Positions 43,114 to 51,829 of a DNA stretch of 64,000 bases are shown here, one piece after another; the first letter of the stretch is position 1, and each line of letters starts with the position of its first letter. Position numbers and translations under genes: made by a program. The stretch spans positions 62,001 to 126,000 of the forward strand of contig NZ_JBLXIK010000003.1 of assembly GCF_048269565.1 (NCBI RefSeq), given 5' to 3'. The DNA comes from Maricaulis sp048269565. Lineage in GTDB: Bacteria; Pseudomonadota; Alphaproteobacteria; Caulobacterales; Maricaulaceae. The notes beneath the pieces were generated by a model. It ran no database searches. It saw only the letters and a list, made by a program, of their open reading frames with translations, and was not told the DNA's origin.

Positions 43114-45090
43114 ATGATCGCTGAACTCGGCCAGGCCGCCCTTATTCTCGCTTTTGTTGTTGCGCTGTTGCAGGCCGTGCTCGGTTTTGCCGGCGTGGCG
43201 GTGCGTGACCCGGTATTCCATCGCTTTGCGCGCTCGGGGGCGATGGTCCAGTTCGTGCTGGTGGCCGCGGCCTTTGCCTGCCTGACGGCGCTGTTTGCGG
43301 TGTCGGACTTTTCGGTTCTGGTGGTGGCGCAGAACTCGCACACGCTCAAACCGCTGATCTACAAGCTCTCCGGCGTCTGGGGCAATCATGAGGGCTCGAT
43401 GCTGTTATGGGCGCTGATCCTGACGGCCTACACGGCGGCGCTCGCGCTGTTTGCGCGGCATGTGGCGCCGCGTCTGATCACGCTGACCTTTTCGGTGCAG
43501 TCGCTGGTGACGGCGGCTTTCCTTGCCTTTTTGATCTTCACCTCCAATCCCTTCGCACGCCTCTGGCCGGTGCCGCTCGATGGCGCCGATCTCAACCCGC
43601 TACTGCAGGACCCGGGTCTGGCGACGCATCCGCCGATGCTCTATGCCGGCTATGTCGGCTTCTCGATCACCTTCTCCTTTGCCGTTGCCGCCCTGATCGA
43701 GGGCCGGGTCGATGCGCGCTGGGCCCGGATCGTGCGCCCCTGGGCGCTGACCGCCTGGACCTTCCTCACCATCGGCATCGCACTGGGCGCCAGCTGGGCC
43801 TATTACGAGCTGGGCTGGGGCGGCTGGTGGGCCTGGGACCCGGTCGAGAATGCCTCGCTGATGCCGTGGCTGGCGGGCACGGCCTTTATCCATTCCCTGC
43901 GGGTGATGGAAAAGCGCGACACCCTCAAGGCCTGGACCATCCTGCTGGCCCTGGTCACCTTCTCGCTCTCGCTGGTGGGGACATTCTTGGTGCGCTCCGG
44001 GGTCATTACATCGGTGCACGCCTTCGCCGTCGATCCGCAGCGCGGCGTGTTCATTCTCGGGATATTGCTGCTCGTGATTGGTGGCTCGCTGGCGCTTTAC
44101 GGCCTGCGTGCCGGCCATCTCAAGCCGACCGGCGTATTTGCCGAAGTGAGCCGCGAAAGCACGCTGCTGGTCAATAACCTCTTCCTGGCTGCGGCCTGTG
44201 CCCTGGTCTTCTTCGGCACCTTCTATCCGCTCTTCATCACCACCGTGTCTGACGAGACGATCTCGATCGGCGCGCCGTTTTATCACGCCACCTTCATCCC
44301 GATGATGGCGGTTCTGTTCCTGCTGATCCCGGTCAGCGCCATGCTGGCCTGGAAGCGCGGCAAGCTGGGCCCGATCGCCCGCAAGCTGACCCCGGCCTTC
44401 ATCGCCGCCATCGCCGCCGGACTGATCGCGCTGTGGGTTGCCGAACGCGAAGCCGTCGCCGGCGCAATCGGCACGGCGCTGGCGGTCTGGGTCGGGCTGG
44501 GCGTGCTGCTCGACCTGAAATCGCGGCTGAAACTGTTCGAGATCGATTTCGCCGCCAGCTGGGCGCGCGCCAAGCGCCTGCCGGCGGCGATCTGGGGCAT
44601 GACCGTCGCCCATCTCGGCATTGCCGTCCTGATCTTCGCCGTGACGGGTGTGAGCGCCTGGAAGGACGAGGCCAGCGCCTTTTTGATGCCTGGCCAGTCG
44701 ATGGAGCTCGATGGCTATGTGATCGAGCTGGTCGATGTCGAGCGCAGCGACCGGGAGAATTTCGTCTCCCAGGCCGGGACGCTGGCGATTTCGCGTGGCG
44801 GGCGCGAGCTTGGCGAGATGGTCGCCGAGCGGCGCTTTTACCCGGTGCGCGAGATGGCGACGACGGAATCGGCGATCCGGGCCCGGCTCGATGGCGATCT
44901 CTATGTCACGATCGGTGAGGGCGTCGAGGGACGCGGCTGGGCCGTGCATGCCTATGTCTATCCATTGGCGGTCTGGTTGTGGATCGGCGCGGCCTTGCTG
45001 GCGCTGGGCGGATTGCTGGCGCTTGGTGATCGTGGCCGCCGCGCCCTGAGTGCCCGCGCTCCGGCGGCGCCAAAGGCGGAGACAGGATGA
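43114..45090 (+). CDS. ccmF: cytochrome c heme lyase subunit CcmF
   Basis: CcmF, with CcmH, attaches heme from holo-CcmE to apocytochrome c at the outer face of the inner membrane. The 658-residue protein has about 15 membrane helices. The tryptophan-rich WWD motif is present as WGGWWAWDPVENASLMPWL, and the surrounding histidines bind heme; FLVRSGVITSVHAFA is another conserved stretch. CcmG begins inside its last codons (ATGATG overlap). CcmE and the CcmABC transporter are not in this window, so the Ccm genes are split between loci. Confidence 0.96.
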   Translation: MIAELGQAALILAFVVALLQAVLGFAGVAVRDPVFHRFARSGAMVQFVLVAAAFACLTALFAVSDFSVLVVAQNSHTLKPLIYKLSGVWGNHEGSMLLWALILTAYTAALALFARHVAPRLITLTFSVQSLVTAAFLAFLIFTSNPFARLWPVPLDGADLNPLLQDPGLATHPPMLYAGYVGFSITFSFAVAALIEGRVDARWARIVRPWALTAWTFLTIGIALGASWAYYELGWGGWWAWDPVENASLMPWLAGTAFIHSLRVMEKRDTLKAWTILLALVTFSLSLVGTFLVRSGVITSVHAFAVDPQRGVFILGILLLVIGGSLALYGLRAGHLKPTGVFAEVSRESTLLVNNLFLAAACALVFFGTFYPLFITTVSDETISIGAPFYHATFIPMMAVLFLLIPVSAMLAWKRGKLGPIARKLTPAFIAAIAAGLIALWVAEREAVAGAIGTALAVWVGLGVLLDLKSRLKLFEIDFAASWARAKRLPAAIWGMTVAHLGIAVLIFAVTGVSAWKDEASAFLMPGQSMELDGYVIELVDVERSDRENFVSQAGTLAISRGGRELGEMVAERRFYPVREMATTESAIRARLDGDLYVTIGEGVEGRGWAVHAYVYPLAVWLWIGAALLALGGLLALGDRGRRALSARAPAAPKAETG

Positions 45091-45623
45091 TGGGACGCTG
45101 GCTCGCCTTCCTGCCGCTGGTCCTGTTCGCCGTGCTGGCCGTGTATTTCGGCATGGGCCTGCGTGAGGATCCCGGCGCAATTCCGTCGCAGCTGATCGAT
45201 GAGCCGCTGCCGGCCTTCGAGCTTGCCCCCATTGCCGGGGCCGAGGCCGGCCTGGCCAATAGCGACCTGGCCGGACAGGTCAGCCTGCTCAATGTGTTCG
45301 GATCCTGGTGCCCACCCTGCGCCATCGAGCACCCGATGCTGATGCAGATTGCGCGCTCGGGCATCGTACCGATCTACGGCATCGACTGGCGCGATACGCC
45401 GGAAGCCGGCGCCGCCTGGCTGGAGCGGCATGGCAATCCCTATACGGCGGTCGGGCTCGACCCCGACAGTCATCTGGCGATCGATCTGGGTATTACCGGC
45501 GCGCCGGAAAGCTTTCTGGTCGACCGCGACGGGCGCGTGCGCTATCGCCATGTCGGCATCATCACCGATACTGACTGGACGCAAACCCTGCTGCCCCTGA
45601 TCCGCGAGCTGGAGGCCGAATGA
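45087..45623 (+). CDS. ccmG: periplasmic thiol:disulfide interchange protein CcmG/DsbE
   Basis: CcmG reduces the cysteines of the apocytochrome CXXCH motif so that heme can be attached. It is a 178-residue membrane-anchored thioredoxin with an N-terminal helix (about residues 5-22) and the active site GSWCPPCAIEHP (around residues 70-80), the usual CcmG WCxxC. A cis-proline is present in the later stretch TGAPESFLVD. The gene overlaps ccmF at its start and ccmH at its end by four bases each, so the cluster is one transcription unit. Confidence 0.95.
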   Translation: MMGRWLAFLPLVLFAVLAVYFGMGLREDPGAIPSQLIDEPLPAFELAPIAGAEAGLANSDLAGQVSLLNVFGSWCPPCAIEHPMLMQIARSGIVPIYGIDWRDTPEAGAAWLERHGNPYTAVGLDPDSHLAIDLGITGAPESFLVDRDGRVRYRHVGIITDTDWTQTLLPLIRELEAE

Positions 45624-46081
45624 TGCGTGCCCTGATCGCCTGCCTCGCCCTGCTGCTGACCCCCGCCGCCTTCGCTGCGCCATCGCCGGATGAGGCCTAT
45701 GCCGACGCGGCGATGGAACACCGGGCCCGCTCGCTCTACACCCAATTGCGCTGCGTCGTCTGTCAGAGCCAGAGCATTGACGAGTCCAATGCCTCGCTGG
45801 CGGAGGATATGCGCGTCGTGGTGCGCGAACGGCTCGATGCCGGCGATAGCGACGCTGATATCCTCGCCTACATGCAGGCGCGCTATGGCGATTATGTGCT
45901 GATGCTGCCGCCGCTGCAGGCCAATACGCTCGTGCTGTGGGGCTTGCCGATCTTCATTCTGCTGGCCGGCGGCCTGCTGGTCTTCGTCTTCATCCGGCGG
46001 CAGGCCCGGGCGCTGCCGGCCGAACTGACGCCCGAGGAAGAGGCTGAATTGGCCGTGCTGATGGAAGAGGAAGGCCAATGA
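45620..46081 (+). CDS. ccmH: cytochrome c-type biogenesis protein CcmH (CcmL type)
   Basis: This 153-residue membrane protein has a signal-like N terminus, the thiol-redox motif LRCVVCQSQSIDESNASLAEDMR, which binds the apocytochrome, and one C-terminal helix (about 100-125). It lacks the TPR part of E. coli CcmH, because that part is encoded by the next gene as CcmI. Residues after the helix are acidic (EEEAELAVLMEEEG). It overlaps ccmG and ccmI by four bases each. Confidence 0.95.
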   Translation: MMRALIACLALLLTPAAFAAPSPDEAYADAAMEHRARSLYTQLRCVVCQSQSIDESNASLAEDMRVVVRERLDAGDSDADILAYMQARYGDYVLMLPPLQANTLVLWGLPIFILLAGGLLVFVFIRRQARALPAELTPEEEAELAVLMEEEGQ

Positions 46082-46911
46082 TGGTGTGGATTCTGATCGC
46101 GGTGATGGCCAGCCTCACCGTGGCGGCCCTGGTGCTGCCCTTCATGCGGCGGACGGGCGCGGCGCAAGGCGATGGGCTGGGCGCGTTTTCCGGCCAGCTC
46201 GACGAGTTGGCGCGGGATCGCGAGCTTGGCCTGATCGATCCCGACCAGGCCCGCGCAGCCGAGATCGATATCAAGCGGCGGCGCCTGGCTGCGTCGGCGC
46301 GCGACGACCGCGAAGGCGAGGGCGCGGCCAACCCGCTGCTGCGGCAGCTGGCGATCATCGCCTGCGGGCTTGGCGGTATCGCCGCGGTCGCGATTTATAT
46401 GGTTATCGGCAGTCCGCTGCTGGTCGGTGCCAGCGAGCCGGAGCCTGTCGAAGTGTCCGGGGAGATGCGCGCCGTGCTCGACCAGGTCGAGACGCTGGCG
46501 GCGCAAATGGAGGCCGATCCCGGCAATGCCCAGGGCTGGGCCGTGCTGGGGCAGGCCTATCTCGGCCTTGGCCGCTATGGCGACGCTGCGGACGCTTTTG
46601 AACAGGCCATCGATATCGTGCCGGATTCGGCCTTTCTGTTTGCCTCGCTCGGGCAGGCGATCCTGTTTGGCGAGAATGGCACCATGACGCCGGCGGCGCG
46701 TGAGGCCTTTGCCCGCGCGCTTGATATCGAGCCGACAGATGTGCGGGCGCGTTTCTTCATGGCCGAAGCGCAATATCAGGCGGGAGAGCATGAGGCCGCG
46801 CAGGCGGCGTGGCAGGCGTTGCTGGCCGAATCTCCGGCTGATGCGGCCTACAGGGCGATGATCGAGGCGAGGCTCGCCAGTCTGTCAACGCAGCCGGAAG
46901 CGTCTGAATAG
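46078..46911 (+). CDS. ccmI: cytochrome c biogenesis protein CcmI (TPR type)
   Basis: CcmI holds apocytochrome c for the CcmFH heme lyase. The 277-residue protein has an N-terminal helix, a cytoplasmic loop rich in Arg (residues 40-85), a second helix (about 95-115) and a periplasmic TPR domain with AWAVLGQAYLGLGRYGDAADAFE and LFASLGQAILF (the classic helix-turn-helix TPR spacing). It is the last gene of the cluster. The downstream small gene is on the opposite strand. Confidence 0.93.
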   Translation: MMVWILIAVMASLTVAALVLPFMRRTGAAQGDGLGAFSGQLDELARDRELGLIDPDQARAAEIDIKRRRLAASARDDREGEGAANPLLRQLAIIACGLGGIAAVAIYMVIGSPLLVGASEPEPVEVSGEMRAVLDQVETLAAQMEADPGNAQGWAVLGQAYLGLGRYGDAADAFEQAIDIVPDSAFLFASLGQAILFGENGTMTPAAREAFARALDIEPTDVRARFFMAEAQYQAGEHEAAQAAWQALLAESPADAAYRAMIEARLASLSTQPEASE

Positions 46912-46956
46912 AGCCCTGGGTCGAGCGGTGAACCGGAAAACGGCCCTCTCCGGAGC

Positions 46957-47172
46957 CTAGTCCAGATTGCGGCGGCCGAATTCGGGCCCGGGACGGGCCG
47001 CGTCATCGCGAACCCAGCTGACGAACAGCTCGACTTGCCGTTCCGCTTCGATCTGCACCGACTCGGGAATCTGGGTGTGTTGCACAACCCGTTCGCGCAG
47101 GCTGGAAGGGCAGGCTGCCGCTGCAGCACCTGCTGTCGCGAAGACTGCGATCATAACGAGTGCGTTTTTCAT
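46957..47172 (-). CDS. small secreted protein of unknown function
   Basis: This 71-residue protein has a signal peptide (MKNALVMIAVFATAGAAAAA) and a short mature part with a single Cys near its start (ACPSSLRERVV). I recognise no family. The ATG at 47170-47172 has GGGGAG upstream, which favours real translation. It converges with ccmI, and no partner gene is adjacent. It could be a small periplasmic protein or the processed product of a larger one. Confidence 0.6.
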   Translation of the reverse strand: MKNALVMIAVFATAGAAAAACPSSLRERVVQHTQIPESVQIEAERQVELFVSWVRDDAARPGPEFGRRNLD

Positions 47173-47502
47173 CAAGCTCTCCCCAGCCGTGAATCAATCC
47201 GTCGGATGCATTACAGAAGCTTAATGAAGACGGGAGGTCCATCCCGACTATCGATAAAAAGGCGGAATTGTGGCGGTCCCTGCGGCCAAATCCGGAAATT
47301 TGACGGCTTGAGTCTGTCTTTTGCGTTGCGCCCATCGCAGTCGGGCAGGTATGAGCATGCAAGGCGGGCCGGTCCTGCCGGTCATAAAACATCCCGAATA
47401 TGCCGTTGGTAGCTTTGGAAAAGTGAAAGGGTGGCGCTATACCGTCCCCGCGAGATCGGCGCTGTTCAGGTGAGCTGCCGACAAAACCCGGATAGGCGTT
47501 TG
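47173..47502. other. 330-bp stretch before the histidine kinase gene
   Basis: No gene is evident. It includes an in-frame extension of the kinase frame back to 47431, which I consider non-coding. A short inverted sequence around 47240-47256 (cgggaggtccatcccg) is the only local structure seen. It must carry the promoters of the small secreted gene and the kinase, but I cannot place them with confidence. Confidence 0.5.
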
Positions 47503-49554
47503 ATGGCGGCAGAGCAAAACAGGGGCGGGGGGCCAGGCCATTCAAATGCCTACCAGACCGTGCTCGATCTGGTCCGGCTGAGTTCGGTCGGCCAATCCGA
47601 TCATGGCCGCGCCATCATTGATATCCTGCAGCGGGTCAAAGCTCATTTCGGTCTGCCGCGGGCGGCGGTCTGCCAGATCCAGTCCGGCCGCTATTCGGTC
47701 GAATATATCCTTGACGATACGGCGCAATACGCCGTCGGCGACACGCTGGACCTGGCGGGAAGCTGGTGCCAGCAGGTCGTCGATCTCGAGCAGACGGTCA
47801 TGGTGGCCTGTGCCGCCGGCAGCGAGCAGGAGCGCTATCCGGGCTTTCGGCCCGAGAACGCCCAGGCCTATGCCGGCGCCCGTATCCTGGTTGACGGCCA
47901 GCTGCATGGCACGATCAATGTCACCGCCGACGCGCCCCGCCAGGCGCCGTTCGATACCGATGATCGCAATGTACTGGAAACGGCAGCGGCCCTGGTCGGC
48001 CATCATGTCTCGCTGCAGCGTTCCCAGGCGCGTTTTGACCTCGCCGTCCGCGGCTCGAGCGTCGGCCTGTGGGACTGGGACATGATTGACGGCTCGGTCT
48101 ACTGGTCGCCGCGCTGCTATGAATTGCTGGGCATGGACCCGGCGGAACATACGCCACATGTCGACGATTTTGCAGCCCTGCAGCACCCCGATGAGCACGA
48201 GATGATGGCCGACGCCATTGCGCGTCATCTCAAGGATCGCGAGCCCTACCGGATCGAACACCGCATCCGCCATGCCGATGGTCACTACATCTGGGTGCAT
48301 TCGCGCGGCCAGGCGGTCTGGGACCGGGCCGGTGTGCCGCAGCGCATGGCGGGATCGATCGAGGATATCACCGAGCGCAAACGCGACAGCGAGGCCTTGC
48401 TGCGCAGCGAGGAGCGTTATGAGCTCGCGGTCCGTAGCACCGGGGTGGGCATCTGGGACTGGGATGTCGCGAGCGGCGAGGTGTTCTGGTCGGAACAGCT
48501 CAAGCGCATGCTCGCTCCCGGTATCGCGGAACCGGAATTGTCGATCGAGAAATTTGCCGAGCGTATTCACGAGGATGATCGCGAGCGCGTGCTCGACATG
48601 CTGCAGCGGCACCTGGCGCGCGAAACCGAGTATCGGGTCGAATACCGCAATCGTCTCCCCGATGGCCGGGTGATCTGGGTGCACACGCGCGGCCAGGCCG
48701 TCTGGGATGACAATGGCGAGCCGGTGCGAATGGCCGGCTCCTGCCATGACATCACCGAGCGCAAGGAGGCCGAGGAACGCATGGCGTTGCAGGCCGACGA
48801 GTTGCGCCGCACCAATCGCGAGCTTGAGCAATACGCTTCGATTGCCTCGCATGACCTGCAGGAGCCCTTGCGCAAGATCACCAGTTTCGGTGCGCTGCTG
48901 GCGCGGGATTATTCGGAAACGCTGGACGAGCGCGGCCGCATGCTGGTCGACCGCATGGTCGATGGCGCGCAGCGCCTGCGTCAGCTGATCCAGGACCTGT
49001 TGAGCTATTCGCGATCCTCGAACGATGCGATGCAGTTTGCCGACGTACCGATGTCAGCCCTCGTGGCGGATGTGTGCAATGATTTCGAACTCACCATCGC
49101 CGAGACCGGCGCGACCATCGACTGTGAGGGCGATGCGGTGCTGCGCGGCGATTCCCTGCTGCTGCGCCAGCTCTTCCACAATCTTTTGAGCAATTCGCTG
49201 AAGTATTGCGGCGATACGCCGCCGCATGTGCGCTTCGAGGCGGTGCGGCCTGACGGCGGTTCTTGCTGGCAGATCCAGGTCCGCGACAACGGGATCGGTT
49301 TCTCCAGCCGCTATGCCGAGCGTGTCTTCGAGATGTTCAAGCGGCTGCACCCGCGCGACGCCTATCCCGGCACCGGGATCGGTCTGGCCCTGTGCCAGCG
49401 TGTTGTCGAGCGCCATGGCGGGCGTATCCGGGTCGAGAGCGAGCCGGGCGCCGGCACCTGCTTCCACATTGAATGGCCGCTCGAGCCAACGGACGAGTTG
49501 GTGGGCATGGCTGCCGGTTCCGGCGAGACGCTCCCGCCACAAAGTATGAATTGA
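47503..49554 (+). CDS. GAF/PAS sensor histidine kinase (orphan)
   Basis: This 683-residue soluble sensor kinase has no membrane segment. Order of domains: GAF-like (about residues 25-165), PAS with PAC (about 170-300, SVYWSPRCYELLGMD), a second PAS with PAC (about 300-430, EVFWSEQLKRML), a HisKA phosphorylation site with His450 in ASIASHDLQEPLRKITSFG, and a HATPase domain with N-box NLLSNSLKYCG, DNGIGF and GTGIGLALCQRVVERHGG. The ligand sensed by GAF or PAS is unknown. No response regulator gene is adjacent. ATG 47503 was preferred to an in-frame start at 47431 because of its spacing to a weak AGG. Confidence 0.9.
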   Translation: MAAEQNRGGGPGHSNAYQTVLDLVRLSSVGQSDHGRAIIDILQRVKAHFGLPRAAVCQIQSGRYSVEYILDDTAQYAVGDTLDLAGSWCQQVVDLEQTVMVACAAGSEQERYPGFRPENAQAYAGARILVDGQLHGTINVTADAPRQAPFDTDDRNVLETAAALVGHHVSLQRSQARFDLAVRGSSVGLWDWDMIDGSVYWSPRCYELLGMDPAEHTPHVDDFAALQHPDEHEMMADAIARHLKDREPYRIEHRIRHADGHYIWVHSRGQAVWDRAGVPQRMAGSIEDITERKRDSEALLRSEERYELAVRSTGVGIWDWDVASGEVFWSEQLKRMLAPGIAEPELSIEKFAERIHEDDRERVLDMLQRHLARETEYRVEYRNRLPDGRVIWVHTRGQAVWDDNGEPVRMAGSCHDITERKEAEERMALQADELRRTNRELEQYASIASHDLQEPLRKITSFGALLARDYSETLDERGRMLVDRMVDGAQRLRQLIQDLLSYSRSSNDAMQFADVPMSALVADVCNDFELTIAETGATIDCEGDAVLRGDSLLLRQLFHNLLSNSLKYCGDTPPHVRFEAVRPDGGSCWQIQVRDNGIGFSSRYAERVFEMFKRLHPRDAYPGTGIGLALCQRVVERHGGRIRVESEPGAGTCFHIEWPLEPTDELVGMAAGSGETLPPQSMN

Positions 49555-49635
49555 CGTATGCAGTGAGATTGTCGACATTTCCTGCGGTCCGCCCCATGTT
49601 GTCACCATCCGAAATCCAGCAATGAGTTTGACCCC

Positions 49636-50544
49636 ATGAAGCCTGACAGCCCTGTAATGACGCGATCCATGTCGATAATCCGAACTTGGGGTACGCTCAA
49701 CTGGGCCAGTGTTTTCTCGGTTATTCTCTATCCGGCTCTGGGGGTTGCGCTCTTGGTGACCATGGTCGTGCTCGGCCTGGCACTGGAGGGGCTGACCCTG
49801 CATTGGTGGTACGCACCGCTTGGCCTGGCCGTGATGGCCGCGACGATTTTCCTTTGCAATATGGGTATCGGCCCCTTGCACCGGATCTGGCAGCACCGCG
49901 CCGGCGAGATCAAATGGCCGGCCCAGGTGATCTTCATGTTCAATTGCATCCTCGCGATGCAGGGTTCGCTCAAGGACTGGGTCAATTACCATTCCCAGCA
50001 TCACCGCTTCGCTGACAATCCCGGCGATCCGCACAATCCGTTTGAGAGCAAGGTCTGGGCCTGGATGGGCTGGATCCTGTGGCGCGACGAGGCCGACCTG
50101 AACCGGCCAGTGCCGCTCTGGCTCAAGGAAAACAAGGTCGTGCTCTTCGCCGACCGCTTCCATATCTCGCTGTCACTGGCGATGCATTTCCTCGTGCCGG
50201 CGCTGATCTATCTCGCTGTTGCCCTGAGCGGCGGGTCGGTGATCCTGCTCGCCCTGCTGCACGCCTGTGTCATCATCGGCCGCGGCATCCAGTTCCACGC
50301 CACCACGCTCGGCGTGAATGTGTTCGGGCACCTGGAGACGCCGAAATGGGTTGATTACCTGCTGGCGCTGCTGACCGGCGGTGAAGCCCTGCACGACCAC
50401 CACCACGAATTTCCACGCAGTGCGCTGCATTTGCCCAAGCGTGGCATCTGGAACCGGATTGTCGATTACAACGGGACCATGCTGCTGGTCCTGCGCCGGC
50501 TCGGGCTGGCCAAGAATCTGGAGATCGCACCTCAATTCGCCTGA
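49636..50544 (+). CDS. acyl-CoA/fatty acid desaturase (delta-9 type)
   Basis: This membrane desaturase inserts a double bond into a fatty acyl chain using oxygen and a di-iron centre. The 302-residue protein has four helices and the three histidine boxes: HRIWQH at 82-87, HSQHH at 119-123 and HDHHH at 253-257. The box spacing matches the stearoyl-CoA delta-9 group. The start ATG 49636 has no clear ribosome site; a later ATG at 49669 is possible. It is separated by 95 bases from the beta-oxidation operon that follows, with no shared control evident. Confidence 0.9.
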   Translation: MKPDSPVMTRSMSIIRTWGTLNWASVFSVILYPALGVALLVTMVVLGLALEGLTLHWWYAPLGLAVMAATIFLCNMGIGPLHRIWQHRAGEIKWPAQVIFMFNCILAMQGSLKDWVNYHSQHHRFADNPGDPHNPFESKVWAWMGWILWRDEADLNRPVPLWLKENKVVLFADRFHISLSLAMHFLVPALIYLAVALSGGSVILLALLHACVIIGRGIQFHATTLGVNVFGHLETPKWVDYLLALLTGGEALHDHHHEFPRSALHLPKRGIWNRIVDYNGTMLLVLRRLGLAKNLEIAPQFA

Positions 50545-50639
50545 CCCCGCCAAGGCCGGGACAGGCATGCGGGGATATATGCCTACAAGATTGACGTGAG
50601 CGTAAACGTCACGTCGGAAATGGAAGACGGGAGACTGAC

Positions 50640-51815
50640 ATGCCGGATCTTGAAGCATTCCGCGCCGAGACGCGCGCCTGGCTTGAAGCCAATTGCCCGG
50701 ACGAGATGCGTCGTCCGATGAAAGCCGAAAGCGATGCCGTCTGGGGCGGCCGCAAGGCGGTGTTCCAGTCGGAGGCGCAGAAAACCTGGCTCGATCGCAT
50801 GGCGGCCAAGGGCTGGACCGTGCCGGAATGGCCGGTCGCCTATGGTGGCGGTGGCCTGTCCAAGGCGGAAGCCAAGGTGCTGCGCGAGGAGATGAAGCGC
50901 ATCAAGGCGCGTTCGCCGCTGGTCTCCTTCGGCATCTGGATGCTCGGGCCTGCGCTGCTCAAATACGGCAATGAAGAGCAAAAGCTCGAACACCTGCCCA
51001 AGATTGCCCGCGGCGAGATTCGCTGGGCCCAGGGCTATTCCGAGCCCAATGCCGGCTCCGATCTCGCGGCCTTGATGACCAAGTGTGAGGACCAGGGCGA
51101 TCACTATCTCGTCAACGGCCAGAAGATCTGGACCTCCTATGCCGACCAGGCTGACTGGATTTTCGTGCTGGTGCGCACCGATTTCGCCGCCAAGAAGCAT
51201 GAGGGCATCAGCTTCATCCTCGTCGACATGGACCAGCCCGGCGTCACCACCAAGCCGATCAAGTTGATCTCGGGCAAATCGCCCTTCTGCGAGACCTTTT
51301 TCGACGATGCCCGCGCCGAAAAGAAAAACCTCGTCGGCGAGATCAACAAGGGCTGGAGCATCGCCAAATACCTGCTCACCCATGAGCGCGAGATGATTGG
51401 CGGTACCGGCGCCGGTACCGGCACTGTGCGGCCGATGGGCGATGTCGCCATCCAGCAGGTCGGTCTCAACGAGCATGGCCAGCTGGCCGATCCGGTCCTG
51501 CGCACCGATGTCGCGCGGGCCGAGATCGACGGGCTGGCTTTCCTGGCGACGATGGAGCGCGTCACCGAAGAGGCCAAGTCGGGGCAGGGCGTCGGCGCCA
51601 ATTCCTCGATGCTGAAATATTACGGCACCGAGCTCAACAAGCGCCGGCTCGAACTGATGATGGACGGCTCCGGGCATGACGGTCTGGCCTGGGATGGCGA
51701 TGGCGATGTGGCGCGGCACTGGCTGCGCACCAAGGCCAATTCGATCGAGGGCGGAACCTCCGAGGTCCAGCTCAACATCATCTCGAAACGCATTCTCGAC
51801 CTGCCGAGCGCCTGA
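50640..51815 (+). CDS. acyl-CoA dehydrogenase, catalytic (alpha-like) subunit
   Basis: This 391-residue flavoprotein introduces a double bond next to the thioester of an acyl-CoA. The FAD-binding region GYSEPNAGSDLAALMTK and NGQKIWTSYADQAD are typical. The catalytic glutamate is visible in SIEGGTSEVQLNIIS. Its partner gene starts 15 bases after this stop and encodes a protein with no such glutamate, which suggests an alpha2beta2 heterotetramer of the kind known from actinobacterial steroid catabolism. It is the first gene of the long operon. The substrate is unknown. Confidence 0.9.
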   Translation: MPDLEAFRAETRAWLEANCPDEMRRPMKAESDAVWGGRKAVFQSEAQKTWLDRMAAKGWTVPEWPVAYGGGGLSKAEAKVLREEMKRIKARSPLVSFGIWMLGPALLKYGNEEQKLEHLPKIARGEIRWAQGYSEPNAGSDLAALMTKCEDQGDHYLVNGQKIWTSYADQADWIFVLVRTDFAAKKHEGISFILVDMDQPGVTTKPIKLISGKSPFCETFFDDARAEKKNLVGEINKGWSIAKYLLTHEREMIGGTGAGTGTVRPMGDVAIQQVGLNEHGQLADPVLRTDVARAEIDGLAFLATMERVTEEAKSGQGVGANSSMLKYYGTELNKRRLELMMDGSGHDGLAWDGDGDVARHWLRTKANSIEGGTSEVQLNIISKRILDLPSA

Positions 51816-51829
51816 GGGGAAGACACATC

